Shown here: positions 7,569 to 14,571 of the stretch, piece by piece
How positions within the stretch are numbered: position 1 is the first letter of the stretch
Layout: each line of letters starts with the position of its first letter
From: Egerieenecus sp048201975
Lineage (GTDB): Bacteria > Bacillota > Clostridia > Christensenellales > Aristaeellaceae
DNA: 22,320 bases
Direction: 5' to 3'
Assembly: GCA_048201975.1 (NCBI GenBank)
Contig: DBFBGQ010000041.1
Location: 1-22,320 of the forward strand
Position numbers and translations under genes: made by a program
Notes under the pieces: generated by a model
The model's database searches: none
Seen by the model: the letters and a program-made list of their open reading frames with translations, nothing else
Told to the model about the DNA's origin: nothing

Positions 7569-7654
7569 GCGCCTGTTTGCACAATTCATCCTGCCACAGG
7601 CATGTGAAGCCTGTATGAAGAATGCCTGCGCGGTCCGCAGTTTTCCCCAGGCGC

Positions 7655-7687
7655 AAAAAATTGACCAGAGCTTTTGCCCTGGTCAAT
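7655..7687 (-). terminator. Rho-independent terminator ending the ribosomal operon
   Basis: On the minus strand, ATTGACCAG pairs perfectly with CTGGTCAAT (arms 7679-7687 and 7660-7668, loop of 10 nt), and the downstream arm runs directly into a T-tract (7655-7660). It starts about 20 nt after the rpmJ stop codon. A strong, compact terminator here means that the transcript ends after rpmJ. Confidence 0.93.
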
Positions 7688-7707
7688 CAGCTGCATGGTT
7701 TCGGTTT

Positions 7708-7821
7708 TCAGCCCTGCTTCTGCTTGTGCTTGGGATTCTCGCAGATAACCATGACCTTGCCCTTGCGCTTGATGATCTTGCACTTCTCGCAAATGGGCTT
7801 TACAGACGGCCGTACTTTCAT
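7708..7821 (-). CDS. rpmJ: 50S ribosomal protein L36 (zinc form)
   Basis: The 37-residue protein MKVRPSVKPICEKCKIIKRK and onward is a classic zinc-ribbon L36, with ligands Cys11, Cys14, Cys27 and His32. The start is supported by AAGGAGGG 8 nt upstream. L36 is a late-assembling large-subunit protein packed against 23S rRNA. The presence of the zinc form fits growth with adequate zinc; no zinc-free paralogue is seen here. It is the last gene before the terminator, whereas in most Bacillota rpsM, rpsK and rpoA follow directly. Confidence 0.97.
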   Translation of the reverse strand: MKVRPSVKPICEKCKIIKRKGKVMVICENPKHKQKQG

Positions 7822-7871
7822 GAGCGTACCCTCCTTGTGTCGCAGCGGCGTGCAGCCGCGTCGGTTTTTCC

Positions 7872-8093
7872 TCAGCCCTTGCTGCGCCAGGTGATCCGGC
7901 CACGGGTCAGATCATAGGGCGAGAGCTCGATGGTAACTTTGTCGCCGGGATAGATGCGGATGAAGTTCATGCGCATCTTGCCCGAAATGTGCGCCATGAT
8001 CTGGTGCCCGTTGGGGAGTTCCACCTGAAACATGGCATTGGGAAGCGCCTCGACAACGTGGCCTTCCATTTCAATGACGTCGTTTTTCGACAA
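7872..8093 (-). CDS. infA: Translation initiation factor IF-1
   Basis: This 73-residue S1-like OB-fold protein opens (M)SKNDVIEMEGHVVEALPNAMF and ends YDLTRGRITWR, both hallmarks of IF-1. IF-1 binds the 30S A site during initiation together with IF-2 and IF-3. The start is a TTG at 8093: AAGGAGGG lies 8 nt before it and the protein then aligns with known IF-1 N-termini; no ATG exists in frame at that place. The TTG is 4 nt after the stop of the KOW-domain gene, whose last codons contain the ribosome binding site, so the two are probably translationally coupled. Confidence 0.96.
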   Translation of the reverse strand: MSKNDVIEMEGHVVEALPNAMFQVELPNGHQIMAHISGKMRMNFIRIYPGDKVTIELSPYDLTRGRITWRSKG

Positions 8094-8112
8094 GATTTCA
8101 GCCCTCCTTGCA
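8094..8112 (-). promoter_or_regulatory. Ribosome binding site fixing the infA TTG start
   Basis: The sequence AAGGAGGG with an 8-nt spacer precedes the TTG. It overlaps the end of the upstream KOW-domain gene, and the stop TGA of that gene lies between the site and the TTG. The strong site compensates for the weak start codon. Confidence 0.85.
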
Positions 8113-8400
8113 CAGCGGCGTCTCAGTTTGCAGCCCAGCCTCCTGCAGCAGCTTGCGCAGGTCGCTGTCCAGGACCTGCCCGGCGGCGAGCCTTTCCGCA
8201 AGCCCCTCCATCTTCATGGGCTTGGCGTGCAAATGCTTTACCTTTTTCCGTTTGGGATGATCCAGCTTGCGGGTCAGGCCGTCGGCCATCATCACATACT
8301 GTTCATCCACCACGGAGAGAATCACGAAGCAGCGGTCCCTGTCGCGGCCCTGTCTGGAGATGACGACGCGCCCGACTTCCATCGGTATGCGCTCCATCAT
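8098..8400 (-). CDS. KOW-domain RNA-binding protein (ribosomal L14e-like)
   Basis: These 100 residues begin MMERIPMEVGRVVISRQGRD, then RCFVILSVVDEQYVMMADG: a KOW/SH3-like barrel as in archaeal and eukaryotic L14e. Next comes a basic patch (KRKKVKHLHAK) and a helical tail. Bacillota commonly carry such a gene between map and infA (Bacillus ybzG position). It is presumed to bind ribosomal or other RNA; its precise function is not established. The ATG at 8400 overlaps the map stop in an ATGA arrangement, and a second ATG follows immediately, so 8397 is an equally possible start. GGAGGAGGA lies just upstream. The longer open frame to 8520 is only overlap with map. Confidence 0.85.
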   Translation of the reverse strand: MMERIPMEVGRVVISRQGRDRDRCFVILSVVDEQYVMMADGLTRKLDHPKRKKVKHLHAKPMKMEGLAERLAAGQVLDSDLRKLLQEAGLQTETPLCKEG

Positions 8401-9173
8401 TCCTCCTCCTTCCACTGGAACCCAGGGAACGTGAGGATCTCGGGCAGGCCGTCCTCCCGGATGGCGATGGTATGCTCGTAATGGGAGCAGAGGCTGCCAT
8501 CCCGGGTGCGGAAGCACCACTCGTCGTCGTCTTCGGTCACGTGCCAGTCCCCGGCGGCGATCATGGGTTCTACGGCCAGGGTCATGCCCTTGCGCAGGCG
8601 CAGGCCGTGCCCCGGCTCCCCAAAGTTGTACACCGCGGGGTCCTCATGCATTTCCCGGCCGATGCCGTGGCCCGTCAGGTCGCGTATGACCCCGTAGCCG
8701 TGGCTTTCCGCCCAGGACTGGATGGCGTGGCCCATATCGCCCAGCCGGTTCCCGGCCACGGCCTGGCGCACGCCCTTCCAGAAGCATTCCTCCGTAACCT
8801 CGATGAGCGCCTCCGCCTCCGCGGAGATCTCGCCGATGCCCATGGTGAAGGCGCTGTCCGCCTGCCACCCGTCCAGCACAAGCCCGCAGTCGATGCTGAT
8901 GATGGAGCCCTCCTGGAGCACCTGCTTTTCCGAGGGAATCCCATGGACCACCTGGTCGTCCACGCTGGTGCACAGCGTGGCGGGATAGCCGTTGTAGTGC
9001 AGGAAGGAAGGGATGGCATGATGCTTGCGGATCAGCTGTTCCGCGTAAACGTCCAGCGCCGCGGTGGTCATGCCCGGCTTCACAGCCTCCCGGAGCTTTT
9101 GAAGCACCTCGTACAGAAGTGCTCCGGCCTCCCGCATTTTCGCAATGTGATCCGGATTCTTGATGCTAATCAT
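8397..9173 (-). CDS. map: Methionine aminopeptidase, type I
   Basis: This 258-residue enzyme removes the initiator Met from nascent proteins. All five metal ligands are visible: Asp95 (SIDCG), Asp106 (QADSA), His169 (TGHGIG), Glu202 (VEPM) and Glu233 (HYEHT); His77 (VHGIP) and His176 complete the active site. There is no N-terminal SEC-C zinc motif, so it is the short bacterial form. The start ATG overlaps the adk stop (ATGA) and its own ribosome binding site is weak (GGGGCGAAGG), so translation coupling to adk is likely. Its acidic tail ends WKEEE. Confidence 0.97.
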   Translation of the reverse strand: MISIKNPDHIAKMREAGALLYEVLQKLREAVKPGMTTAALDVYAEQLIRKHHAIPSFLHYNGYPATLCTSVDDQVVHGIPSEKQVLQEGSIISIDCGLVLDGWQADSAFTMGIGEISAEAEALIEVTEECFWKGVRQAVAGNRLGDMGHAIQSWAESHGYGVIRDLTGHGIGREMHEDPAVYNFGEPGHGLRLRKGMTLAVEPMIAAGDWHVTEDDDEWCFRTRDGSLCSHYEHTIAIREDGLPEILTFPGFQWKEEE

Positions 9174-9796
9174 GCCTTCGCCCCTAAAACCTTCAGGATG
9201 TCCGCGTAGATCGCGTCCCGATCCTTGGCGCCGTCGATGCGGTGGAGCAGGCCCTTCTGCGCGTAGTAGGCCGTCAGGGGCGCCGTCTGGTCATGGTAGA
9301 CCGTCAGGCGGCTGAGCACGGTCTCGGGCTTGTCGTCGTCCCGCTGCACCAGGGTTTCGCCGCAGTCGCACTGGGTGCGGCCGTTCAGGGTGGAGACATG
9401 GTAGGTGGCGCCGCACTTCAGGCAGACCCGGCGGCCGCTCAGGCGCTCCACCAGCTGCTGGTCCTCCACGGCCAGCTCCACCACCGCGTCAATGTGCGCG
9501 ATGCCGTCCAGGGCTTCCGCCTGGGGCACCGTGCGGGGGAAGCCATCCAGGATGTATCCCTTCTGGCAGTCGGCTTCCTTCAGCCGCTCCTCCACAATGG
9601 CGATGACCACCTCATCCGGCACCAGCTTGCCCGCGTCGATGAAGGACTTGGCCTTCAGCCCCGTGGGCGTCTGCTCCTTGATGGCACGGCGGAGAATGTC
9701 GCCGGTGGAAACCTGGGGAATCCCCAGCGCCGCGCAGATGCGCTGCGCCTGGGTGCCCTTGCCCGCGCCGGGAGGTCCCAAGAAGATGATATTCAT
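9170..9796 (-). CDS. adk: Adenylate kinase
   Basis: This 208-residue enzyme interconverts ATP + AMP and 2 ADP. The P-loop is GPPGAGKGT (7-15), the AMP-binding part has STGDILR and the DGFPRT motif lies at 84-89. The LID domain (about 121-158) carries Cys125, Cys128, Cys143 and Cys145, as in zinc-binding Gram-positive kinases. The last pair is separated by one residue (CDC) instead of the usual two, and the LID loop is shorter than common. I placed the start at ATG 9796 because AAAGGAG ends 6 nt before it; a TTG two codons upstream would leave no spacer. It follows secY after an unusually long 166-bp gap holding two inverted repeats. Confidence 0.96.
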   Translation of the reverse strand: MNIIFLGPPGAGKGTQAQRICAALGIPQVSTGDILRRAIKEQTPTGLKAKSFIDAGKLVPDEVVIAIVEERLKEADCQKGYILDGFPRTVPQAEALDGIAHIDAVVELAVEDQQLVERLSGRRVCLKCGATYHVSTLNGRTQCDCGETLVQRDDDKPETVLSRLTVYHDQTAPLTAYYAQKGLLHRIDGAKDRDAIYADILKVLGAKA

Positions 9797-9829
9797 TGAC
9801 AACTCCTTTCGGGAGACATGGCGAGCCCG

Positions 9830-9845
9830 GGAGGGAGCTCCCTCC
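9830..9845. repeat. 16-bp perfect palindrome before adk
   Basis: GGAGGGAGCTCCCTCC reads the same on both strands. It lies 34 bp upstream of the adk start, in the secY-adk gap. On the transcript, it can form an 8-bp stem with no loop only as a dimer or after opening the central pairs, so its meaning as RNA is uncertain. It also contains GGAGG copies that could mimic a ribosome binding site. Confidence 0.6.
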
Positions 9846-9915
9846 TTCAGGCTATGACATCCTCGCGGATCTCATGCGTCTCCCCGCGTCCCGTCCTCAA
9901 ACTCCCTGCATCCAA

Positions 9916-9948
9916 CCATGCACCGGGCGCAATCGCTCCGGTGCATGG
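9916..9948 (-). repeat. 11-bp perfect stem-loop after secY
   Basis: CCATGCACCGG (9916-9926) is the exact reverse complement of CCGGTGCATGG (9938-9948), with an 11-nt loop. It begins about 14 nt after the secY stop. No T-run follows on the minus strand (next bases TTGGATGC), so it is not a full intrinsic terminator; an RNase-stalling or processing hairpin is more likely. Confidence 0.7.
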
Positions 9949-9962
9949 CGGCACAGGTCTTC

Positions 9963-11243
9963 TTACATGAATCCAGCCGTATCCAGGCTGCTGTCGATGC
10001 CGCGGATGCTCATCTCGGCGCGGATGGCGCGGATGGTCTCCAGGGACACGCTCACAGCGATCAGGATGGACGAAGCCGCGAAGGGCACCGCCGTGTTCAG
10101 CTGGGTGGTCAGAATGGTGGGAACTGCAGCCAGAATCGCCAGGAACAGCGCAGCGAACAGGTTCAGGCGGTTCACGGTGGTCTGGAGGAAGCCGCGGATG
10201 TTCTTGCCGCGCTGTCCGGGGATCACCGCGCCCTGCATGGTGAGCTGCTCAGCCTGCCGCTTGGCGTCAAAGCTGATGGAGGAGTAGAAGAAGGTGAAGC
10301 CCATGATCAGCAGCGCGGAGATGATCATGTACCACACGCTGCCGGTGTTCATGTAGGTGTTCCACCACAGGTAAGCGCCGGAGCTGGTGCCGCCCACCAG
10401 CTGAATAATCGTTCCCGGGAAAGCCAGGAAGGAGTAGGCGAAGATCAGCGGGAGCACGCCCACGCTGCACACCTTCAGGGACATGTGGGTGTTCTGGCCG
10501 CCGTAGACCCGCCGGCCCTTCACCTGCTTGGCGATCTGCAGCGGGATGCGCCGCTCGCCCATGTCCACAAAGGTAACCACCACCACCATGATGATGAACA
10601 TCACGGCGATGACCAGCAGGTTCATCCAGCCGCTGCCAGTGCCGCCGACGCTGGCGCTGGTGAAGCCGGACACGATGCCGTTGAACAGGTTGCACAGGAT
10701 ACCGGCCATGATCAGCATGCTGATGCCGTTCCCCACGCCCTTTTCGCTGATGCGTTCGCCAATCCACATGGCCAAGGCGGAACCGCCGGCCATGCTGATG
10801 CCCACCAGCACGTAGTTGAACCAGCCGGACTTGATGTAGCCCAGGCCAGCCACCAGGCCGATGGCCTGCACCGCGGCAAGACCCACGGTGACGTAACGGG
10901 TGATGCGGGCGATCTTTTCCCGTCCGCCGCCTTCCTCGTCCCGCTGCATGCGCTCCAGGGCGGGAATGGCGATGGTCAACAGCTGCATGATAATGCTAGC
11001 GTTGATGTAGGGCGTAATACCCATGGCCATGATCGTCATGTTGGCGAAGTTGGAACCGGTCATCATGTTGACCAGCTGCAGAAGGGGAAGATCGGTCACG
11101 TCGCTGGTGAGCACCCGGGCGGCGTCCACGCCGGGGGCGGGGATAACGCCCACCAGGCGGAAGAGCACCAACATGCCCAGGGTATAGAGGATCTTATTGC
11201 GCAGTTCCGGGATCTTCCACATCTTTCTGATGCTTTCCCACAT
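9963..11243 (-). CDS. secY: Preprotein translocase subunit SecY
   Basis: This 426-residue integral membrane protein has the family start (RNKILYTLGMLVLFRLVGVIPAPGVD) with the first membrane segment at about 18-36. Nine further hydrophobic segments are readable, including a plug region after the first segment and the basic cytoplasmic loops needed for ribosome and SecA docking (GERRIPLQIAKQVKGRRVYGG; VIPGQRG). SecY forms the protein-conducting channel with SecE and SecG, which are not in this window. The start ATG lies 1 bp after the rplO stop, preceded by GAGGTGATC, so translation is coupled to L15. Length is typical. Confidence 0.97.
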   Translation of the reverse strand: MWESIRKMWKIPELRNKILYTLGMLVLFRLVGVIPAPGVDAARVLTSDVTDLPLLQLVNMMTGSNFANMTIMAMGITPYINASIIMQLLTIAIPALERMQRDEEGGGREKIARITRYVTVGLAAVQAIGLVAGLGYIKSGWFNYVLVGISMAGGSALAMWIGERISEKGVGNGISMLIMAGILCNLFNGIVSGFTSASVGGTGSGWMNLLVIAVMFIIMVVVVTFVDMGERRIPLQIAKQVKGRRVYGGQNTHMSLKVCSVGVLPLIFAYSFLAFPGTIIQLVGGTSSGAYLWWNTYMNTGSVWYMIISALLIMGFTFFYSSISFDAKRQAEQLTMQGAVIPGQRGKNIRGFLQTTVNRLNLFAALFLAILAAVPTILTTQLNTAVPFAASSILIAVSVSLETIRAIRAEMSIRGIDSSLDTAGFM

Positions 11244-11244
11244 G

Positions 11245-11685
11245 TCAGATCACCTCGGCTTTCCCGCCGAGAGCCTCAATCTTCTCCTTTGCAGAGGCGG
11301 TAAACTTGCTGGCCTGGACGGTGAGCTTCTTGGTCAGCTCGCCGTTGCCCATGATCTTTACGCCATCCAGGGTTTTGCGGATGATGCCGGCGTCAAGCAG
11401 GGACTGGGCCGTAACCACATCGCCATCGTTAAAGATCTCGAGACGCTCAACATTCACGCAAGCATATTCGGTGCCGAAGATGTTGGTGAAGCCGCGCTTG
11501 GGAACGCGACGGTACAGGGGCATCTGGCCGCCCTCAAATCCGGGGCGCTTGCCGCCGCCGGAGCGCGCCTTGGCGCCCTTGTGGCCCTTGCCGGAGGTCT
11601 TGCCCAGACCGGAACCAACGCCGCGGCCCACCCGCTTGGGCGCCGTCACAGAACCTGCGGCGGGTTGCAACTCGTGCAGTTTCAT
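11245..11685 (-). CDS. rplO: 50S ribosomal protein L15
   Basis: This 146-residue protein begins MKLHELQPAAGSV and has the Gly-rich, basic extension GRGVGSGLGKTSGKGHKG that threads into 23S rRNA, followed by the globular half with GFEGGQMPLYRRVPKRGF. It acts in large-subunit assembly at the peptidyl-transferase side. AAAGGAGGG lies about 10 nt upstream. It is in canonical position between rpmD and secY, with only 1 bp to secY. Confidence 0.97.
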   Translation of the reverse strand: MKLHELQPAAGSVTAPKRVGRGVGSGLGKTSGKGHKGAKARSGGGKRPGFEGGQMPLYRRVPKRGFTNIFGTEYACVNVERLEIFNDGDVVTAQSLLDAGIIRKTLDGVKIMGNGELTKKLTVQASKFTASAKEKIEALGGKAEVI

Positions 11686-11701
11686 TGGGGTATTCCCTCC
11701 T

Positions 11702-11884
11702 TTACTCGTTCACTTCTTCGACCTTGAGCATGTGCTTCACCGCAAAAATCTGCCCGCGGATGGCGGGGTTATCCGGCTGCACCTTGCTCTGGCCGATCTT
11801 GCGAAGGCCCAGGGCCTTCACCGTCGCCTTCTGCTTGGGCTGGCAGGCGATAGGGGACTTGATCAAGGTAATCTTGAGTTTCAT
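11702..11884 (-). CDS. rpmD: 50S ribosomal protein L30
   Basis: The 60-residue sequence MKLKITLIKSPIACQPKQKA, with GLRKIGQSKVQPDNPAIRGQI, is the compact bacterial L30 ferredoxin-like fold. It binds 23S rRNA near 5S. A ribosome binding site, AAGGAGG, is followed by a second GGA close to the ATG. It lies between rpsE and rplO, the standard spc order. Confidence 0.96.
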   Translation of the reverse strand: MKLKITLIKSPIACQPKQKATVKALGLRKIGQSKVQPDNPAIRGQIFAVKHMLKVEEVNE

Positions 11885-11898
11885 ATCCTTTCCCCTCC

Positions 11899-12396
11899 TT
11901 AACCCAGCAGTTCTTCCACGGTCTTGCCGCGGAGCTTAGCCACCTGCTCGGCGCTGCGCATCAGCTTCAGGGCCTCCAGGGTGGCCTTGACCATGTTGAT
12001 GCGGTTGCTGGTGCCGAAGCTCTTGGTGCGGATGTCCTTCACGCCGGCCAGCTCCAGCACGGCGCGGGCCGCGCCGCCGGCGATCACGCCGGTGCCTTCG
12101 GGGGCGGGGATCAGCACCACCTTGCCGGTGGAGTAGTATCCAGTGGACTCATGGGGCACGGTGGTGCCGTGCAGGGGCACGTTCACCATGTGCTTCTTGG
12201 CGTCCTCATTGGCCTTGCGGATGGCCTCGGGAATTTCCGCGGCCTTGCCCATGCCGGCGCCCACGCGGCCGTTTTCATCGCCCACGACCACCAGCGCGGA
12301 GAACCGCATGTTGCGGCCGCCCTTTACGGTCTTGGACACCCGGTTGACAGCGACCAGCTTTTCTTTGAATTCGCTGACCTGTTCGTAGCGTTGCAT
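11899..12396 (-). CDS. rpsE: 30S ribosomal protein S5
   Basis: This 165-residue protein has the N-terminal double-stranded-RNA-binding-like domain (about 8-75, with VNRVSKTVKGGRNMRFSAL and GRVGAGMGKAAE) and the C-terminal domain (about 80-155, with GTGVIAGGAARAVLELAG and SFGTSNRINMVKATLEAL). S5 takes part in decoding accuracy and forms part of the mRNA entry helicase site with S3 and S4. The segment around VKGGRN is where spectinomycin-resistance changes occur in other species; here it looks wild-type. AAGGAGG precedes the start. Confidence 0.97.
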   Translation of the reverse strand: MQRYEQVSEFKEKLVAVNRVSKTVKGGRNMRFSALVVVGDENGRVGAGMGKAAEIPEAIRKANEDAKKHMVNVPLHGTTVPHESTGYYSTGKVVLIPAPEGTGVIAGGAARAVLELAGVKDIRTKSFGTSNRINMVKATLEALKLMRSAEQVAKLRGKTVEELLG

Positions 12397-12414
12397 GCGT
12401 GTGTCCTCCTTCTC

Positions 12415-12783
12415 TTAGAAATCAAGTCCGGCTTCCCGGGCGCCCGCGGCCAGTTCCGCCACGCGGCCGGTATACACATAGCCCCCGCGGTCAAACACCA
12501 CGGCCTTGATGCCGGACTGGACAGCACGCTCGCCCAGGAGCTTGCCAACCAGCTTGGAAGCGCCCTTCTTATCGACCTCATCCAGCTGGCCCTTCATGGC
12601 GGGGTCCAGGGTGGAGGCGCTGACCAGGGTCACGCCCTTGGTGTCGTCGATGATCTGGGCGTAGATGTGATTCAGGCTGCGATAGACGCACAGACGCGGC
12701 ATTTCGGGGGTGCCGCTGATCTTTTTGCGAACCCGCGCATGACGAATCACGCGCACCTCATTCCGGTCACGCTTTTTGAACAT
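12415..12783 (-). CDS. rplR: 50S ribosomal protein L18
   Basis: The protein is 122 residues and begins MFKKRDRNEVRVIRHARVRKK, the basic arm that contacts 5S rRNA. PRLCVYRSLNHIYAQIIDD and the C-terminal VVFDRGGYVYTGRVAELAAGAREAGLDF follow, all typical of L18. With L5 it loads 5S rRNA into the central protuberance. The start is preceded by GGGAGTGA. Position between rplF and rpsE is canonical. Confidence 0.97.
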   Translation of the reverse strand: MFKKRDRNEVRVIRHARVRKKISGTPEMPRLCVYRSLNHIYAQIIDDTKGVTLVSASTLDPAMKGQLDEVDKKGASKLVGKLLGERAVQSGIKAVVFDRGGYVYTGRVAELAAGAREAGLDF

Positions 12784-12801
12784 TTGCAGTCACTCCCTCT
12801 C

Positions 12802-13347
12802 TTACTTCTTACCGGTCTTGCCTTCCTTGCGGCGGATGTGCTCGTCCGTGTACTTGATGCCCTTGCCCAGGTAGGGTTCAGGCTTGCGGATGGCGCGGAT
12901 ATCCGCGGCAAGGTTGCCCACCTGCTGCTTGGAGATGCCCTTGACCACGATGGTGTTGGGGTTGGGGGTCTCAAAGCTGATGTTTTCGGGGGCATCCAGA
13001 ATCACGGGATGGGAGAAGCCGATGTTGATGGTCAGCTTCTTGCCGCCTTCGGCCTGGGCACGGTAACCGGTGCCCACCAGCTCCAGGGTCTTGGAGAAGC
13101 CGTCGGTCACGCCCACAACCATGTTGTGGACCAGAGCCCGGTACAGGCCGTGCATGGCCTTGTGGGGCTTGCTATCGGTGGGGCGTTCGAGGGTCAGTAC
13201 GTTGCCCTCCTGCTTCACGGTGATGGCGCTGTTCACCTGCTGGGACAGCGTGCCCTTGGGGCCCTTCACCGTCACCAGGTTGGCACCGTCAACCGTAACC
13301 GTCACGCCCGCGGGGACAGTGATCGGAAGTCTTCCGATACGAGACAT
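12802..13347 (-). CDS. rplF: 50S ribosomal protein L6
   Basis: This 181-residue protein starts MSRIGRLPITVPAGVTV and has two tandem L6 folds. The second contains the signature PNPNTIVVKGISKQQVGNLAADIRAIRKPEPYLGKGI. L6 lies near the GTPase-associated centre at the base of the L7/L12 stalk. GGAGGTG precedes the ATG. Full length, no anomalies. Confidence 0.97.
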   Translation of the reverse strand: MSRIGRLPITVPAGVTVTVDGANLVTVKGPKGTLSQQVNSAITVKQEGNVLTLERPTDSKPHKAMHGLYRALVHNMVVGVTDGFSKTLELVGTGYRAQAEGGKKLTINIGFSHPVILDAPENISFETPNPNTIVVKGISKQQVGNLAADIRAIRKPEPYLGKGIKYTDEHIRRKEGKTGKK

Positions 13348-13373
13348 AATCGCACCTCCATTGACGTGTCGGT

Positions 13374-13772
13374 TTACCAGATATAAGCCAGCACTTCGCC
13401 GCCGATGGCGTTTTTGCGGGCTTCCTTGTCGGTCATCAGGCCCTTGCTGGTGCTGATGATGGCGATGCCCAGACCGCCCAGCACCCGGGGCAGCTCCTCG
13501 CAGCTGGCGTAGACCCGCAGGCCGGGCTTGCTGATGCGCTTGAGGCCGGCGATCACGGGCTGCTTGCCCTCCACGTATTTCAGGGTAATCTTCATGCTGC
13601 CCTGGTGTCCATCTTCCACGTAGTCCACACTCTTGATGTAGCCCTCGTTCAGCAGGATCTTCGCAATGGACTTCTTGGTGTTGCTGCTGGGCAGCGTCAC
13701 GCTGTCGTGCTTGGCAACCTGCGCATTGCGGATGCGGGTGAGCATATCGGCAATGGGATCATTCACAACCAT
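13374..13772 (-). CDS. rpsH: 30S ribosomal protein S8
   Basis: This 132-residue protein opens MVVNDPIADMLTRIRNAQ and ends with STSKGLMTDKEARKNAIGGEVLAYIW, the standard S8 C-terminus that binds helix 21 of 16S rRNA. In enterobacteria S8 represses the spc operon by binding a mimic before rplE; no such mimic was identified here. AAGGAGG lies just before the ATG. Confidence 0.97.
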   Translation of the reverse strand: MVVNDPIADMLTRIRNAQVAKHDSVTLPSSNTKKSIAKILLNEGYIKSVDYVEDGHQGSMKITLKYVEGKQPVIAGLKRISKPGLRVYASCEELPRVLGGLGIAIISTSKGLMTDKEARKNAIGGEVLAYIW

Positions 13773-13802
13773 GGTGGAACCTCCTTCCGTTCTTCTCCCC
13801 GC

Positions 13803-13988
13803 TTACCAGCTGGCCTTGCGGACACCGGGGATCTGGCCAGCATAGGCCAATTCTCTAAAGCAGATGCGGCACACGCCGTACTTGCGCAGCACGGAGTGGG
13901 GGCGGCCGCACAGGCGGCAGCGGGTGTAAGCGCGGGTGGAGAACTTCGCGGTCCTCGCCTGCTTGAGTTTCATGCTCGTCTTAGCCAC
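13803..13988 (-). CDS. rpsN: 30S ribosomal protein S14, zinc-binding type Z
   Basis: The 61-residue form carries a four-cysteine zinc site: Cys24 and Cys27 (RCRLCGRPH) and Cys40 and Cys43 (GVCRICFRELA). This short type is usual in Gram-positives; the long zinc-free form is not present here. The start codon is GTG at 13988, behind GGGAGGAAG. The product begins (M)AKTSMKLKQARTAKFSTRAY. It lies between rplE and rpsH as expected. Confidence 0.96.
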   Translation of the reverse strand: MAKTSMKLKQARTAKFSTRAYTRCRLCGRPHSVLRKYGVCRICFRELAYAGQIPGVRKASW

Positions 13989-14007
13989 TTGATTCTTCCT
14001 CCCTTTC

Positions 14008-14553
14008 TTACGCCTGCGCGAAGGGCATGCCCAGCAGGCGCAGCAGCTCTTTGCATTCCTCGTCGGTCTTGGCGGTGGTGACGAAGATCATTTCCATGCC
14101 GCGGATCTTCTCCACCTTGTCGTACTCGATTTCGGGGAACAGCAGCTGCTCGCGGATGCCCAGGGCATAGTTGCCGCGGCCGTCAAAGGCCTTGGTGGAC
14201 ACGCCGCGGAAGTCGCGCACGCGGGGGAGGGCGATGTTTACCAGCTTGTCCATGAACTCTTCCATGCGGGCGCCCCGAAGGGTCACCTTGGCGCCGATGT
14301 TCATGCCCTCGCGGAGCTTGAAGTTGGCGATGCTCTTCTTGGCCTTGGTGACCATGGGCTTCTGGCCGGCAATGGCGGTGAGCTCGTTCACGGCCATCTC
14401 CAGCGCCTTAGCGTTGTCCTTGCAATCGCCCAGGCCCATGTTGATGACGATCTTCTCCAGCTTGGGGATCTCCATCACGTTCTTGTAGCCGAACTTCTGC
14501 TGCAAGGCAGGAACAGCCTCGGCCAGGTACTTTTCCTTGATACGGGTAGCCAT
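14008..14553 (-). CDS. rplE: 50S ribosomal protein L5
   Basis: This 181-residue protein starts MATRIKEKYLAEAVPALQQKF and shows the family blocks PKLEKIVINMGLGD, the loop RGARMEEFMDKLVNIALPRVRDFRG, and the end GMEMIFVTTAKTDEECKELLRLLGMPF. It binds 5S rRNA and contacts P-site tRNA. AAGGAGG lies 9 nt upstream. Length is normal. Confidence 0.97.
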   Translation of the reverse strand: MATRIKEKYLAEAVPALQQKFGYKNVMEIPKLEKIVINMGLGDCKDNAKALEMAVNELTAIAGQKPMVTKAKKSIANFKLREGMNIGAKVTLRGARMEEFMDKLVNIALPRVRDFRGVSTKAFDGRGNYALGIREQLLFPEIEYDKVEKIRGMEMIFVTTAKTDEECKELLRLLGMPFAQA

Positions 14554-14571
14554 GTGGCTCTTCCTCCTTTA

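Larger units (their letters stand above)
9797..9962 (-). other. Long secY-adk intercistronic region
   Basis: All other gaps in the superoperon are below 60 bp, but this one is 166 bp. It contains the 11-bp stem-loop at 9916-9948 and the palindrome at 9830-9845. The only reading frames are a few codons long, and I see no convincing -10/-35 pair. A role in RNA processing, partial termination or translational control of adk-map-infA is inference. Confidence 0.5.

Noticed and set aside
6129..7589. Longer radA start at 7589
   Set aside because: It would contain the -10 box, lacks a ribosome binding site and adds residues unlike RadA; the GTG at 7505 has an excellent site.
9918..11303. Long plus-strand frame opposite secY
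   Set aside because: secY is unmistakable on the other strand. The antisense product is a His/Asp/Ala-rich low-complexity string with no ribosome binding site.
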